A DNA stretch of 64,000 nt from the NCBI GenBank assembly GCA_963765075.1, contig CAVXVA010000001.1:434001-498000 (forward strand). The letters are read 5' to 3'. A program made the translations under genes and the position numbers. How positions within the stretch are numbered: position 1 is the first letter of the stretch; every line of letters begins with the position of its first letter. Positions 1 to 8,351 of the stretch are shown here, one piece after another. The DNA is from JAENVU01 sp963765075 (lineage in GTDB: Bacteria > Actinomycetota > Acidimicrobiia > IMCC26256 > JAENVU01). The notes under the pieces are model-generated. The model was not told where the DNA came from. It searched no databases and was given only the letters and a program-made list of their open reading frames with translations.

Positions 1-550
1 TGGCTTCGAGGCGCCGCTCGGCCTTCTCGCGCCGCTTGCGGTACTTCAGGATCCCGGCGGCTTCTTCGATGACGCCGCGACGATCTTCGGGCCGCGAGTT
101 CAGGATCGAATCGAGTTGACCCTGCCCGACGATGACGTGCTGCTGGCGACCGATGCCACTGTCGGAGAGCATCTCTTGAATATCGAGCAAGCGGCACGGC
201 GCGCCGTTGATCGCGTACTCGGAGTCGCCGCTGCGGAAGAGCGTCCGAGTGATCGTGACCTCGGTGAACTCGATCGGCAACAGATTCGCACTGTTGTCGA
301 TGGTGAGCGACACCTCGGCGCGACCGAGCGCGGGACGATCCGACGTGCCCGCGAAGATGACGTCGTCCATCTTCCCGCCGCGCAAGGTGCGCGGGCCTTG
401 GGCGCCCAGCACCCAAGCAACGGCATCGACCAGGTTGGATTTGCCGGACCCATTGGGACCGACCACGACCATGACGCCGGGTTCGAACTCGAGCACGGTC
501 TTATCCGCAAACGACTTGAACCCGCGTAGGGTCAGCGACTTCAGGAACAC
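1..550 (-). CDS. smc: Chromosome segregation ATPase SMC, N-terminal part (cut by window edge)
   Basis: SMC is the ATPase core of condensin and compacts and segregates the chromosome. Reading from a GTG at 550, the protein begins MFLKSLTLRGFKSFADKT and carries the Walker A loop GPNGSGKSN at about residues 32-40, followed by the SMC head sequence up to the start of the first coiled coil (EKAERRLEA). Only about 183 codons are inside the window; the coiled coil, hinge and C-terminal head lie beyond position 1. The start is set by the conserved FLKSLTLRGFKSF N-terminus. In many actinobacteria smc directly follows mutM; here about 2.9 kb of other genes separates them. Confidence 0.95.
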   Translation of the reverse strand, partial: MFLKSLTLRGFKSFADKTVLEFEPGVMVVVGPNGSGKSNLVDAVAWVLGAQGPRTLRGGKMDDVIFAGTSDRPALGRAEVSLTIDNSANLLPIEFTEVTITRTLFRSGDSEYAINGAPCRLLDIQEMLSDSGIGRQQHVIVGQGQLDSILNSRPEDRRGVIEEAAGILKYRKRREKAERRLEA

Positions 551-635
551 TCCGCAGCTCCTCTGTGACTGTTGCCCGAGCGTATGCGCGGTTTCACCCG
601 ATTTCGCGGATCCGACACCACGATCTCCACGGCGA

Positions 636-1241
636 TCAGGATTCGTCGTCGGTCGCGCCGGGGACGGCCGCGACGAAGACGTGGAAACTGTCGCTCTCGG
701 TCGCCGCGCCACCGTGGTAGCCACCCAGCACCCGCACGTCGGTGAAGCCAACCGAGGCGAGGACCGACGCGATCTCGTTCGAGGAGTACACGTTCACCAC
801 GAGAGCGTGGGTCTCGTGGGCGACGAGCTCATCGTCCTTCCATTGCCAGGCCTGCAGTTCGCGGGTCATGGAACGCTCAGCCTCATCGACCGCGGTGATT
901 CGGTGGCGCAGGGAGTAGTGGGAGCCGTCGGGCCCGAGCCGGCGGTGTGAGCTCGGGGGTGGAGTCTCGTCGGCCGGCTGGGGCCGCCACGTTCGCCAGC
1001 GATCGTCGTCGAACTCGCCGACCTCGTAGTCGAGCACCAGCACGCCGCCGGGGAGCAGGAGGTCGCGAAGACGTCGCAGGCCCTCGGTGTCGTCGGTCCG
1101 GCTGCCACCGAGGCCGAACGCACCGCAGCTGACGATGGTGCGGTAGCGGCGCGCCAAATCGAGCCGATGGGTTGGTTGCACGTACAAGGCGGGTTCACAA
1201 CCGGCGGCGTGGGCCGCGGCCCGACAGACCGTGATGCCAGG
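636..1241 (-). pseudogene. Remnant of a class I SAM-dependent methyltransferase (5' end missing)
   Basis: The readable frame gives the C-terminal two thirds of a Methyltransf_25-type enzyme: a stretch resembling the region after motif II (PGITVCRAAAHAAG), then YRTIVSCGAFGLGG, then LLLPGGVLVLDYEVGEFDDD, and an intact C-terminus ending at a TGA at 636. The glycine-rich SAM-binding motif I and everything before it are absent. The frame is closed by a stop at 1278-1280, and the first usable start is a weak TTG at 1187. This looks like a 5'-truncated, probably dead gene. No gene is apparent from 1242 to 1480. Family assignment is from recalled sequence pattern; the truncation is seen directly. Confidence 0.65.
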
Positions 1242-1480
1242 TCGTCGCCGTGGCCGAGGGGCCGCTGGGATCGTCGATCATCGAGACCACGCTCACGGCG
1301 AACGGTCTGACCGTTCATGCCTCGTGCCACTGCCGCGTGGGAATCCGAGGGTGACGAAGGACAACGCGACTCGCACGGGCACCACCGGAACGATCAACCC
1401 AGTTGGCGTTCGAACTGAAGCGGCGGCCGGTGATCCGGCACGCCGCAACAGGGCCGAAATCGCGCAGATAACCTCGGCGT

Positions 1481-2041
1481 ATGGGACTCCTGACCTTCTC
1501 CATCAATGTCACGCTGGACGGTTGCGTCGACCATTTGGAGGGAATCGCCGACGATGAGACCCACGCCTACTTCACGCGACTCATGGACGAGTCCGAGGCA
1601 ATGCTGTGGGGTCGCGTCACCTACGAGATGATGGAGGGTTACTGGCCCGCCGTCGCCCGAGGCGACGAGGAGGCGCCGCCGGCGATACGCGAGTGGGCCG
1701 TCAAGCTGGAGACCAAGCCGAAGTACGTCGTGTCCTCGACGCGAAGTGACTTCCCGTGGACGAACAGCCACCACATCTCGGGCGACCTACGCACGGGCGT
1801 CCTGGAACTCAAGGATGCAACCCCGGGCCAGATCGGCCTCGGAAGCGGCAAGCTCGCGAACGAGTTGGATCGACAGGACCTGATCGATGAGTACCACTTT
1901 CTCATCCACCCCCGGATCGCAGGTCATGGTCCGACCCTCTACCAGGGCGGGTTGCCCAGCACGCGGCGGCTCGAGCTTCTCTCAGCGAAGCCGTTCCGCA
2001 ACGGTGCCGTCGCCATGCACTATCGACGCGCGACCAACTGA
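1481..2041 (+). CDS. Dihydrofolate reductase family protein (RibD C-terminal domain-like)
   Basis: The 186-residue protein starts MGLLTFSINVTLDG and carries typical marks of the stand-alone RibD-C/YyaP family: SINVTLDG at the N-terminus, LWGRVTYEMMEGYW around residue 42, PKYVVSST near 80, and an HPRIAGHGPTLY stretch near 145. Such proteins have the NADPH-binding DHFR fold, but most have no proven substrate and are not the housekeeping folA. It stands alone on the plus strand and converges on the lipoprotein gene at 2080-3381, inside the segment that separates mutM from smc. The reaction is unknown. Confidence 0.85.
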   Translation: MGLLTFSINVTLDGCVDHLEGIADDETHAYFTRLMDESEAMLWGRVTYEMMEGYWPAVARGDEEAPPAIREWAVKLETKPKYVVSSTRSDFPWTNSHHISGDLRTGVLELKDATPGQIGLGSGKLANELDRQDLIDEYHFLIHPRIAGHGPTLYQGGLPSTRRLELLSAKPFRNGAVAMHYRRATN

Positions 2042-2079
2042 CCGGCGGACGTCGTCCCACCGCTCGCAGTCGCGTTTGG

Positions 2080-3381
2080 TCAGGGCAGGGCGTAGACGCT
2101 CACGGTGCCGTCGGCGACGGGCACGTAGACGCGGCCGTTGTCGACCTCGATCGCACCGGCTGCGGCCCCCACGTTGGTGTCCCACAATGCCGAACAGACC
2201 CGGGTGGTGGCCGAGCACTGCGCGTTCCCCGCCGCGTCGATCGCCCCGACCGTGCCATCTGATGACGAGACGTACACCAGACCATTCGCGACCGCCGGGG
2301 CCGAGACATTCGGACCGACGAATGCTTTCCACATTGGGAAACACACCTTCGGGGAACCGGAGCAGTTGGTCACGCCGTGCGCGTCGTACGCGCGGAGCTG
2401 CGAACCCACCGACCGATAGAGCACCCCGTTGGCCAGTGCTGGTGCCGCGCTGGTGGCGCCCGACACGGCGTCGGTCGACCACAACGGTGTGCACACCTTC
2501 GGCGATCCGGCACATCCAACCGAACCGGACGCATCGAATCCAACCAGGTGTTCGCCATCGGGCGAGTTGTAGCCGGTCACGACGACACCACCGCTCACCA
2601 CCACACTTCGAGTCGGGGGCCCCGGCAGCGCCGCGCTCCACAGCTGGGGCGCGGCGGCATTCGTGCCGTCGAACGCGAACAGCGAACCACCATTCACGCC
2701 GACCGGGCCATAGATCGCGTAGACCACTCCGCCCCCCACGGCGGGAACCGCGGTCGTGCCGCCGTCCGACCCTCCGCCGAGGAAGGTCTGCCAGCCTGCC
2801 GGGCACGAGGTAAGGGAAAACGCGCCGATGCACTCCGGCGTCTCCGGGCTCGGGTGGCCCATCAGGAAGACCCGCTCAATGCCGCGGAAGCTGAAGCCCC
2901 CGTAGCTGAAGTGCAACGATCCGGCATCCACGGGTCCGGTCGGAATCCCTGACTGCTGATCGATCCAACGGGGGGTGCACGACTTCGGTGCGCCGGTACA
3001 CCCGAGGTACCCGTCGGCATCGAACGCGGTGGTGCCCAGATACAGGGTGGAGCCCATCACATCGGGAGCGCCGCCGAAGTTGGTCGACCATTGTGGTGAG
3101 CACGTAGCGCCGACACAGCCGTCCTGCCCATCGGCCGCAAAGACCCGGACCGGCGAACCGCCGACGTAGATGTGGTTCCGGGCGACGACGAACGCCGGGA
3201 TCGCCGAGGCGGTCGCCGACGCCACGGAGAACGACTTCGTCAATGACGCGACGTTCGCCGCCCCGATCTTCGTCTCGAAGGGATTCGCGCCACTGTTCCC
3301 GGCGTCGAATCGGGGTCGGGCCCAACCGCACCCTGCCGCGACGAGCCCGAGCAGGCATCCAACGATCAAAACTCTTCGCAT
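2080..3381 (-). CDS. Lipoprotein with PQQ-like beta-propeller repeats
   Basis: The 433-residue protein begins with a signal peptide ending in a lipobox (LVAAGC, Cys about residue 18), so it should be lipid-anchored outside the cytoplasmic membrane. The mature part is built from repeats with recurring cysteine pairs (for example CVGATC, CTGAPKSC, CAGSPKVC, CSGSPKVC), each followed by W and by short strands such as GVLYRSVGSQLRAYDAHG, the pattern of PQQ/WD-like beta-propeller blades. No catalytic residues are evident, and a binding or scaffold role is likely. It ends 38 bp from the convergent DHFR-like gene. The ATG at 3381 is supported by the signal peptide. Confidence 0.75.
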   Translation of the reverse strand: MRRVLIVGCLLGLVAAGCGWARPRFDAGNSGANPFETKIGAANVASLTKSFSVASATASAIPAFVVARNHIYVGGSPVRVFAADGQDGCVGATCSPQWSTNFGGAPDVMGSTLYLGTTAFDADGYLGCTGAPKSCTPRWIDQQSGIPTGPVDAGSLHFSYGGFSFRGIERVFLMGHPSPETPECIGAFSLTSCPAGWQTFLGGGSDGGTTAVPAVGGGVVYAIYGPVGVNGGSLFAFDGTNAAAPQLWSAALPGPPTRSVVVSGGVVVTGYNSPDGEHLVGFDASGSVGCAGSPKVCTPLWSTDAVSGATSAAPALANGVLYRSVGSQLRAYDAHGVTNCSGSPKVCFPMWKAFVGPNVSAPAVANGLVYVSSSDGTVGAIDAAGNAQCSATTRVCSALWDTNVGAAAGAIEVDNGRVYVPVADGTVSVYALP

Positions 3382-3447
3382 AGCGCCCCCCGAGCGTCGG
3401 ACACCGAGTGTGGCAGGTTCCTGGCTCGTTGGGAAGCCCGTTGCCCC

Positions 3448-3465
3448 CGTCAGGTGCGCCTGACG
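3448..3465 (-). terminator. Hairpin downstream of mutM
   Basis: Inverted repeat CGTCAGG (3448-3454) and CCTGACG (3459-3465) with a 4-nt loop, 28 nt beyond the mutM stop codon. There is no clear T-run, as is common in high-GC genomes. A terminator role is inferred from position. Confidence 0.5.
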
Positions 3466-3492
3466 AGAGTCACCGCGCCACCGAGGCGGTCC

Positions 3493-4332
3493 TCAGACCT
3501 GGCAGTAGGGGCAGAAGAAGGTGGAACGGCCACTGACCTTCTCGCGCACGATCTCGCGGCGACAGCGCAGGCAGGCCTTCCCGTCGCGGGCGTACACCTG
3601 GTGGTGGCTCTGGAACCCGCCGAGCTTGCCGAACAGGTCAACATACTGCTCGTCGGCGAGCGAGGAGCCTCGATACTTCACGCCGTCGTGGAGCACTTCG
3701 CCGACCGCACGGTAGAGGCGCCGGATCTCCTCGGGCCGCAGCTCGTTACTCATCCGATCCCAACGCAGACCTGCGTGGTGGAGGATCTCGTCGGAGTAGA
3801 TGTTGCCGATACCGGCCATGAACTTCTGGTCCATGAGCAACGGCTTGAGCTTCGCCTGCCGCTGCGCGACCAACTCTCCGAAGTAATCCCAGCTCACGAC
3901 CGTGTCGAGCGGATCCATCCCGAGGTGCGCGAGTTCCTCCACCTCGGACTCGATGCCGTCGAGCTGAGTGACGAACATCTCGCCGAACGTGCGCGGGTCG
4001 ATGAACCGCAGCTGGCCGCCCTGGGTGAAGGTGATGACGACGTGCGTGTGCTTCGCCAGCGGTTCCTTCGTGCCCGCGGCCCGCCGGAGCTGGCCCGACA
4101 TGCCGAGGTGGATGACCAGGACGTCGCCGTTGTCGAGCTTGGCGAGCAGATACTTGCCGCGCCGCTGGACTCCCGTGAACTTCGTGCCCTCCAGCGCGGC
4201 GATGAACGGCTTGCGCTGCTTGTACCGCCGAATCGTGCGCATCCGCGTCACTTCGACGGACTTGATCTTCTTGCCGACGATCTCCTTCTCGAGATCTCGA
4301 CGCATCACCTCGACTTCAGGAAGTTCCGGCAT
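3493..4332 (-). CDS. mutM: Formamidopyrimidine-DNA glycosylase (Fpg)
   Basis: This bifunctional glycosylase/AP lyase removes 8-oxoguanine and other oxidised purines in base excision repair. The 279-residue protein has the catalytic N-terminus (M)PELPEVE, with Pro1 as nucleophile after Met removal, a conserved Lys near 60 (RRGKYLLA), the helix-two-turn-helix segment GIGNIYSDEIL, and a C-terminal zinc finger with CLRC and CPYC. It overlaps the end of rnc by 17 nt, so the two are translated from one transcript. A hairpin lies just downstream. The length and every key motif are normal. Confidence 0.97.
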   Translation of the reverse strand: MPELPEVEVMRRDLEKEIVGKKIKSVEVTRMRTIRRYKQRKPFIAALEGTKFTGVQRRGKYLLAKLDNGDVLVIHLGMSGQLRRAAGTKEPLAKHTHVVITFTQGGQLRFIDPRTFGEMFVTQLDGIESEVEELAHLGMDPLDTVVSWDYFGELVAQRQAKLKPLLMDQKFMAGIGNIYSDEILHHAGLRWDRMSNELRPEEIRRLYRAVGEVLHDGVKYRGSSLADEQYVDLFGKLGGFQSHHQVYARDGKACLRCRREIVREKVSGRSTFFCPYCQV

Positions 4333-5053
4333 CCTGGCTCACTTCCTGACCATCGACGGGCGGCTCTCCGGCGGAGATACGCATCCAGGCGGCCCGGGCC
4401 GCAGCCTGCTCCGCTTGCTTCTTCGAGCCGCCTTCGCCGTTGCCGTACACGTCGCCGTCGAGGCGCACGGTGGCGAAGAAGCGTTTCGCATGATCGGGAC
4501 CTTCGTCGCGCACCAGGTATCGGGGCAGCCGATCGAAGCGTTGCGCCGCGAGTTCCTGAAGTCGGGTCTTGTAGTCGTCGCCACCCGGGCCGGTAGCGGC
4601 ATCGCTGATACGCGGCTCGAAGAGGTGGAGCACCACCGACCAGGCGGCGTCCATCCCACCGTCGAGATAGACCGCGGCAATCACGGCCTCCATCGCGTCG
4701 GCGAGGATCGACGGCTTCTCGCGCCCGCCCGAGTTCGCTTCACCCTTCCCCAGGCGCAAACACGGTCCGAGGTCGATCCGCGCGGCGACCTCGGCGAGCA
4801 CCTCGGCGTTCACGACCGACGCCCGCACCTTGGCCAACTCACCCTCTTGCAGCGTTGGATACGCACGGAAGATGTGGTCGGTCACGATGATGCCGAGCAC
4901 CGCGTCGCCGAGGAACTCGAGCCGTTCGTTCGATCCCGCGTCGGGGTGCTCGGCACACCAGGATCGGTGCGCGAGGGCCTGTTCGAACACCGCGTCATCC
5001 CGGAAGCTCCAGCCGAGGAGCGACTCGAAGCGAGCGCGGTCGTCGGGTTGCAT
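4316..5053 (-). CDS. rnc: Ribonuclease III
   Basis: RNase III cleaves double-stranded RNA in rRNA and mRNA processing. The 245-residue protein has the signature NERLEFLGDAVLG near residue 41, the second acidic patch (ILADAMEAVIAAVYLDGG) near 115, and a C-terminal double-stranded RNA-binding domain (DYKTRLQELAAQRF to KKQAEQAAARAAW). It starts 16 nt after acpP and overlaps mutM by 17 nt, in the widespread order plsX-acpP-rnc-mutM. The C-terminal tail (GEPPVDGQEVSQDAGTS) is a short non-conserved extension over the mutM start. Confidence 0.97.
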   Translation of the reverse strand: MQPDDRARFESLLGWSFRDDAVFEQALAHRSWCAEHPDAGSNERLEFLGDAVLGIIVTDHIFRAYPTLQEGELAKVRASVVNAEVLAEVAARIDLGPCLRLGKGEANSGGREKPSILADAMEAVIAAVYLDGGMDAAWSVVLHLFEPRISDAATGPGGDDYKTRLQELAAQRFDRLPRYLVRDEGPDHAKRFFATVRLDGDVYGNGEGGSKKQAEQAAARAAWMRISAGEPPVDGQEVSQDAGTS

Positions 5054-5069
5054 GACCCGAGCGCGGCCG

Positions 5070-5372
5070 TCAGGCCGCGCCGGCCCCCAAGCGAGAGACG
5101 ACGTAGTCGACGGCGTCGCGGACCGTCACGAGGTCACCGAGGTCTTCGTCGTCGACGGTGAAACCGACCGTGCGCTCGCCGAGGTCCTCTTCGAGGGCTT
5201 CGACCAACTCGATCAACGCCAGCGAATCGGCGTTGAGATCCTCGGCGAACTTGGCGTCGAGGGTGATGGTCTGATCGTCGATCTCGAGGATCTCACTCAG
5301 GTGCGTGCGCACCGTCGCGAACACCTCCTCGGGGCCGATCGGTTCGTGGGTGGAATGAGTTTCAGCCGGCAT
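5070..5372 (-). CDS. acpP: Acyl carrier protein
   Basis: This is the small acidic carrier of growing acyl chains in type II fatty-acid synthesis. The ATG at 5372 gives 100 residues with the phosphopantetheine attachment site LNADSLALIELVEALE (Ser about residue 50). It is about 20 residues longer than the E. coli protein, from an N-terminal extension and a slightly long loop before the last helix. The frame stays open upstream, but that part matches nothing and lies over the end of plsX, so the ATG at 5372 is preferred. It overlaps plsX by 11 nt and sits 16 nt before rnc. Confidence 0.93.
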   Translation of the reverse strand: MPAETHSTHEPIGPEEVFATVRTHLSEILEIDDQTITLDAKFAEDLNADSLALIELVEALEEDLGERTVGFTVDDEDLGDLVTVRDAVDYVVSRLGAGAA

Positions 5373-6404
5373 AGGCCTCCTCGCCAACGATGGCGGCCTG
5401 CATGCGCTCGACGAAGCCGCCGCGCACACAGTCGGACGCGAGAGCCACGGCGTTGACGATCGCGCGGGCACTCGAAGAACCGTGGGAAATCACACAGACA
5501 CCGGAGACGCCCAGGAGGGCGGCGCCGCCGATCGTGTCCGGGTCGAGATAATCGGTGACACCTTGCAGCAGCAGGGGTGCGACGACGTCGGCCGCCTCCT
5601 TGGCTTCGGGCGCGCCGAGCGTGGTGAACACGAGTCCGGCCGCGGCCTTGAGCGCGCCTTCGACGGTCTTGAGCGCCACGTTGCCGGTGAATCCGTCGGT
5701 GACGATCACGTTGGGATGGCCCGACATCAGGTCGCGTCCCTCGACGTTGCCGACGAACCAGGGCTGCCCGTCGAGCAGCGCGAAGGTCTGCTTCCGCAGC
5801 TCGTCGCCCTTGCCCGGCTCCTCGCCGTTCGAGAGCAACCCGACCGTCGGCTCGTCGATGCCCAGGCGCAACCGCGCGTAGGCCCGACCCATCTGCGCGA
5901 ACTGCACCAACCATTCGGGGCTGCAATCGACGGTGGCACCGCCGTCGACCAAGAGGTGCGGCTGCGCGAACGGCACGGGGATCGGCACCCCGATCGCCGG
6001 GCGCGCCGGCACCCTTGATGCGGCCGAATCGCAACAAGCGCCGCGGCCATCGTCGCGCCGGTGTTGCCGGCACCCACCATGGCGTGCGCGTCACCGTCGC
6101 GGACCGCTTCGGCGGTGCGCACGACGGACGCGTCCTTCTTCTTGCGGACGGCCGTGCCCGGCTCTTCGTGCATGTCGATGACCTGGCTCGTCGCGCGAAT
6201 GGTGACACCCGCAGGCAGCGTGCCGTCGGGCAACTCGGCGCGGATCGCGGCTTCGTCGCCGACGAGCAGGATCCGGACTCCGAGTTGTTCGACCGCGTCG
6301 ATGGCACCCTGGACCATGGCCCCGGGCGCGTGGTCGCCACCCATCGCGTCGATCGCGATCGTGAGCTGCGTGGGGTCCGACTCCCCCGGCCGGTCCGACG
6401 TCAT
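5362..6404 (-). pseudogene. plsX: Phosphate acyltransferase PlsX, broken by two single-base insertions
   Basis: PlsX makes acyl-phosphate from acyl-ACP for phospholipid synthesis. The N-terminal frame from the ATG at 6404 (TIAIDAMGGDHAPGAMVQG to GAGNTGATMAAAL) and the C-terminal frame ending at 5362 (RPAIGVPIPVPF, GGATVDCSPEWLVQFA, VTDGFTGNVALKT) are both well conserved, but they lie in different frames. Between them, LLRFGRIKG is in a third frame. One extra base near 6030 and one near 6015 restore a continuous family-like sequence (AALLRFGRIKG, then ARPAIGVPIP) when removed. Neither insertion is in a long homopolymer. The gene is normally essential or near-essential, so a sequence error is as likely as true inactivation. 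Confidence 0.9.
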
Positions 6405-6408
6405 CAAA

Positions 6409-6588
6409 TCACTGAGTGTCGAGCACCTGACGACCGCGGTAGGTGCCGCAGTTCCCGCACACGGTGTGGGGCAGCTTCACCGCGCCGCACGTGGGGCACA
6501 GCGAGCGCGCCGGCGTCGCGATCTTCCAGCTCGAGGCCCGACGCATCCGGGTCTTCGAACGGGGGGTCTTGCGCTTGGGGACGGCCAT
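6409..6588 (-). CDS. rpmF: 50S ribosomal protein L32
   Basis: The 59-residue protein reads MAVPKRKTPRSKTRMRRASS, followed by a zinc-ribbon with CPTC and CGNC pairs, the zinc-binding form of L32. It sits 4 nt before plsX and 20 nt after the DUF177 gene, an order conserved across many bacteria (DUF177-rpmF-plsX). The start is fixed by the invariant MAVPKRK N-terminus. Confidence 0.97.
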   Translation of the reverse strand: MAVPKRKTPRSKTRMRRASSWKIATPARSLCPTCGAVKLPHTVCGNCGTYRGRQVLDTQ

Positions 6589-6608
6589 GGTGCTTGCTCC
6601 TCAGTGGT

Positions 6609-7112
6609 TCAGTCGTCGAAGGTCAGGGCGCGCAGTGCGTCCCAGCGGGGATCGGGTGGATTGTGGTCGCACTCGCAGTCGGATTCGTTGCGGTCGATGC
6701 CACAGATCGAGCACAGCCCGGCGCAATCATCGCGGCACAGGGGCGCGGTGGGCAGATCGAGGAGCACAGAATCTCGGACCGGGAGTTCGAGATCGATCTC
6801 TTCGCCCTCGAGGGGATAGGTCTCACCGTCGATCGGCGCCCGCTCGAACATCTCGTTGACGGAGACCGAAAACGCTTCCCGAACCGGTTTCAGACACCGA
6901 CTGCACTCGCTTTCGTACTCGCCGGTGACCTTCCCGTGGATCACGATGCCTTCGGGAATGCGTTCGATCATCACATCGACCACGAGTGGCACGGCCGACA
7001 ACCGGGCGCCGGCGACCCCACCGAGTTCGCTGCCCGGGATCGAGACCGTTTCGGGACGGCGCGCGGCCGGGTGATGCAGCAGATCGGACACGTTGCAGCG
7101 GAGCGCAGTCAT
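6609..7112 (-). CDS. YceD/DUF177 family protein
   Basis: The 167-residue protein has the family's two cysteine pairs: CSRCLKPV in the middle (about residue 71) and the C-terminal cluster CRDDCAGLCSICG. DUF177 proteins are encoded next to rpmF almost everywhere and are linked to 23S rRNA accumulation in some bacteria and plants; the mechanism is not settled. It starts the tight DUF177-rpmF-plsX-acpP-rnc-mutM run, and the 177 bp upstream of it is non-coding and probably holds the promoter of that run, although I cannot identify clear boxes there. Confidence 0.88.
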   Translation of the reverse strand: MTALRCNVSDLLHHPAARRPETVSIPGSELGGVAGARLSAVPLVVDVMIERIPEGIVIHGKVTGEYESECSRCLKPVREAFSVSVNEMFERAPIDGETYPLEGEEIDLELPVRDSVLLDLPTAPLCRDDCAGLCSICGIDRNESDCECDHNPPDPRWDALRALTFDD

Positions 7113-7289
7113 CAGCCTCGGGGGGCGCCGGGTTTCTGCCGGGGCGCCGAACAGCGGCGTTCGGCACGTACGCCGAACGGTCGAAGACTAGCAGGTCACA
7201 GCCTTTTCCCAGATTCTGCCAGGTAAGGCCCGGGTCGCGGCCGCTTTTCGGGCCCCGGAACCCGGAATCACGGCCTGGGAAGCCTCGAC

Positions 7290-7832
7290 TCAGACGTCCT
7301 GGTCGAAGAAGTTGGCTTCCTCCTCCAGATCTTCCTCTTCCACCTCGGTGGCCGGAATCACCACCTGGAGCCGCTCGCGACCCTTGACCACCGCCTGCAT
7401 CGTCCGATCGAGCACGACCTCGAAACTCGCCAGTTTCTGATCGATGTAATCCTCGGCCTCGTGTTTGAGGTCGCGCGAGGTCTTCTCGGCGTCGTCGACG
7501 ATGCGCCGGGCGTGCAGATTGGCCTCGCGCACCACTTCGGTCTTCTCCACCATGCGCTGGGCCTGTTGACGGCCCGCGTCGATGATGTCTTCGGCCTCCC
7601 GACGAGCCTTGGCCAGGAACTCCTCACGTTCCTTGAGTAGCCACCGAGCCTGGCGGATTTCCTCCGGCAGGGCCGCGACCGCGTCCTCGAGGATCCCGAC
7701 CAGCTCATCGCGGTTGACCATGACGCTGGCGCTCATCGGCACCGATCGCGCCGTGTCGATCTGGTCCCGCACATTGAGAATCAGCTCTTCGGTGTCGGGA
7801 GGCAGCTCGGTGTAGTGCTCCATCTCGGTCAC
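7290..7832 (-). CDS. SepIVA/DivIVA-like coiled-coil protein
   Basis: The 180-residue acidic protein has a long coiled coil from about residue 55 to 145 (REEFLAKARREAEDIIDAG, ARRIVDDAEKTSRDLKHEAE) with the alternating Ala/Arg/Glu pattern of DivIVA-type and ATP-synthase-b-like proteins. In mycobacteria the gene between coaD and the DUF177/rpmF genes encodes the septation factor SepIVA, and this gene occupies the equivalent position. It is shorter than the mycobacterial protein and ends in an acidic tail (VEEEDLEEEANFFDQDV). Its GTG start overlaps the coaD stop by 4 nt. A role in cell growth or division is inferred from synteny. Confidence 0.7.
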   Translation of the reverse strand: MTEMEHYTELPPDTEELILNVRDQIDTARSVPMSASVMVNRDELVGILEDAVAALPEEIRQARWLLKEREEFLAKARREAEDIIDAGRQQAQRMVEKTEVVREANLHARRIVDDAEKTSRDLKHEAEDYIDQKLASFEVVLDRTMQAVVKGRERLQVVIPATEVEEEDLEEEANFFDQDV

Positions 7833-8320
7833 GACGAACTCCGTTCTTCATATCGCTGCGCGAGGCGTTCCATGACGACCGGTGGCACCATGCTCGACAC
7901 GTCGCCACCGAACTTCGAGACCTCCCGCACAAGACTCGACGACAGGAACGAGTGCTGGGGGCTCGTCGAGATGAAGAAGGTGTCGATGCCCGACAGCCGC
8001 TGATTCATCTGCGCCATCTGCAGCTCGTAGTCGAAGTCGGAGACGGCGCGGAGGCCCTTCACGATCGCCGCCGCTCCATGGTCACGAGCGAAGTCGACCA
8101 ACAAACCCTTGAAGAACTCGATCGAGACGTTCGGGAGATGACCCGTCACCTCTCCCAGCATTTGTTGACGCTCTTCGAGTGTGAAGAGCGACTGCGACTT
8201 CTGCGGGTTGCGGATGACGGCCACGATCACGTGATCGAAGTGCCGGGCAGTCCGCTCGATGATGTCGAGGTGACCGAGGGTGACCGGATCGAATGAACCC
8301 GGGCAGAGGGCGGTGGCCAC
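7829..8320 (-). CDS. coaD: Phosphopantetheine adenylyltransferase
   Basis: The enzyme transfers AMP to 4'-phosphopantetheine in coenzyme A synthesis. The 163-residue protein has the nucleotidyltransferase motif PGSFDPVTLGHLDII at the N-terminus (T/HxGH type), the KGLRAVSDFDYE segment near residue 88, and the C-terminal SSSLVREV motif near 127. It starts with GTG at 8320, 31 nt after rsmD, and overlaps the following coiled-coil gene by 4 nt. The rsmD-coaD pair is a common bacterial arrangement. Confidence 0.96.
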   Translation of the reverse strand: MATALCPGSFDPVTLGHLDIIERTARHFDHVIVAVIRNPQKSQSLFTLEERQQMLGEVTGHLPNVSIEFFKGLLVDFARDHGAAAIVKGLRAVSDFDYELQMAQMNQRLSGIDTFFISTSPQHSFLSSSLVREVSKFGGDVSSMVPPVVMERLAQRYEERSSS

Positions 8321-8351
8321 AGTGGCAGGAACTCCTGGATCGATATCGGCG

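Noticed and set aside
1231..1557. A short plus-strand frame upstream of the DHFR-like gene
   Set aside because: Composition is arginine/glycine-rich without a domain, and it overlaps the start of a clear gene in another frame.
3454..5161. Long plus-strand frames opposite mutM and rnc
   Set aside because: Antisense shadows; both minus-strand genes are complete and highly conserved.
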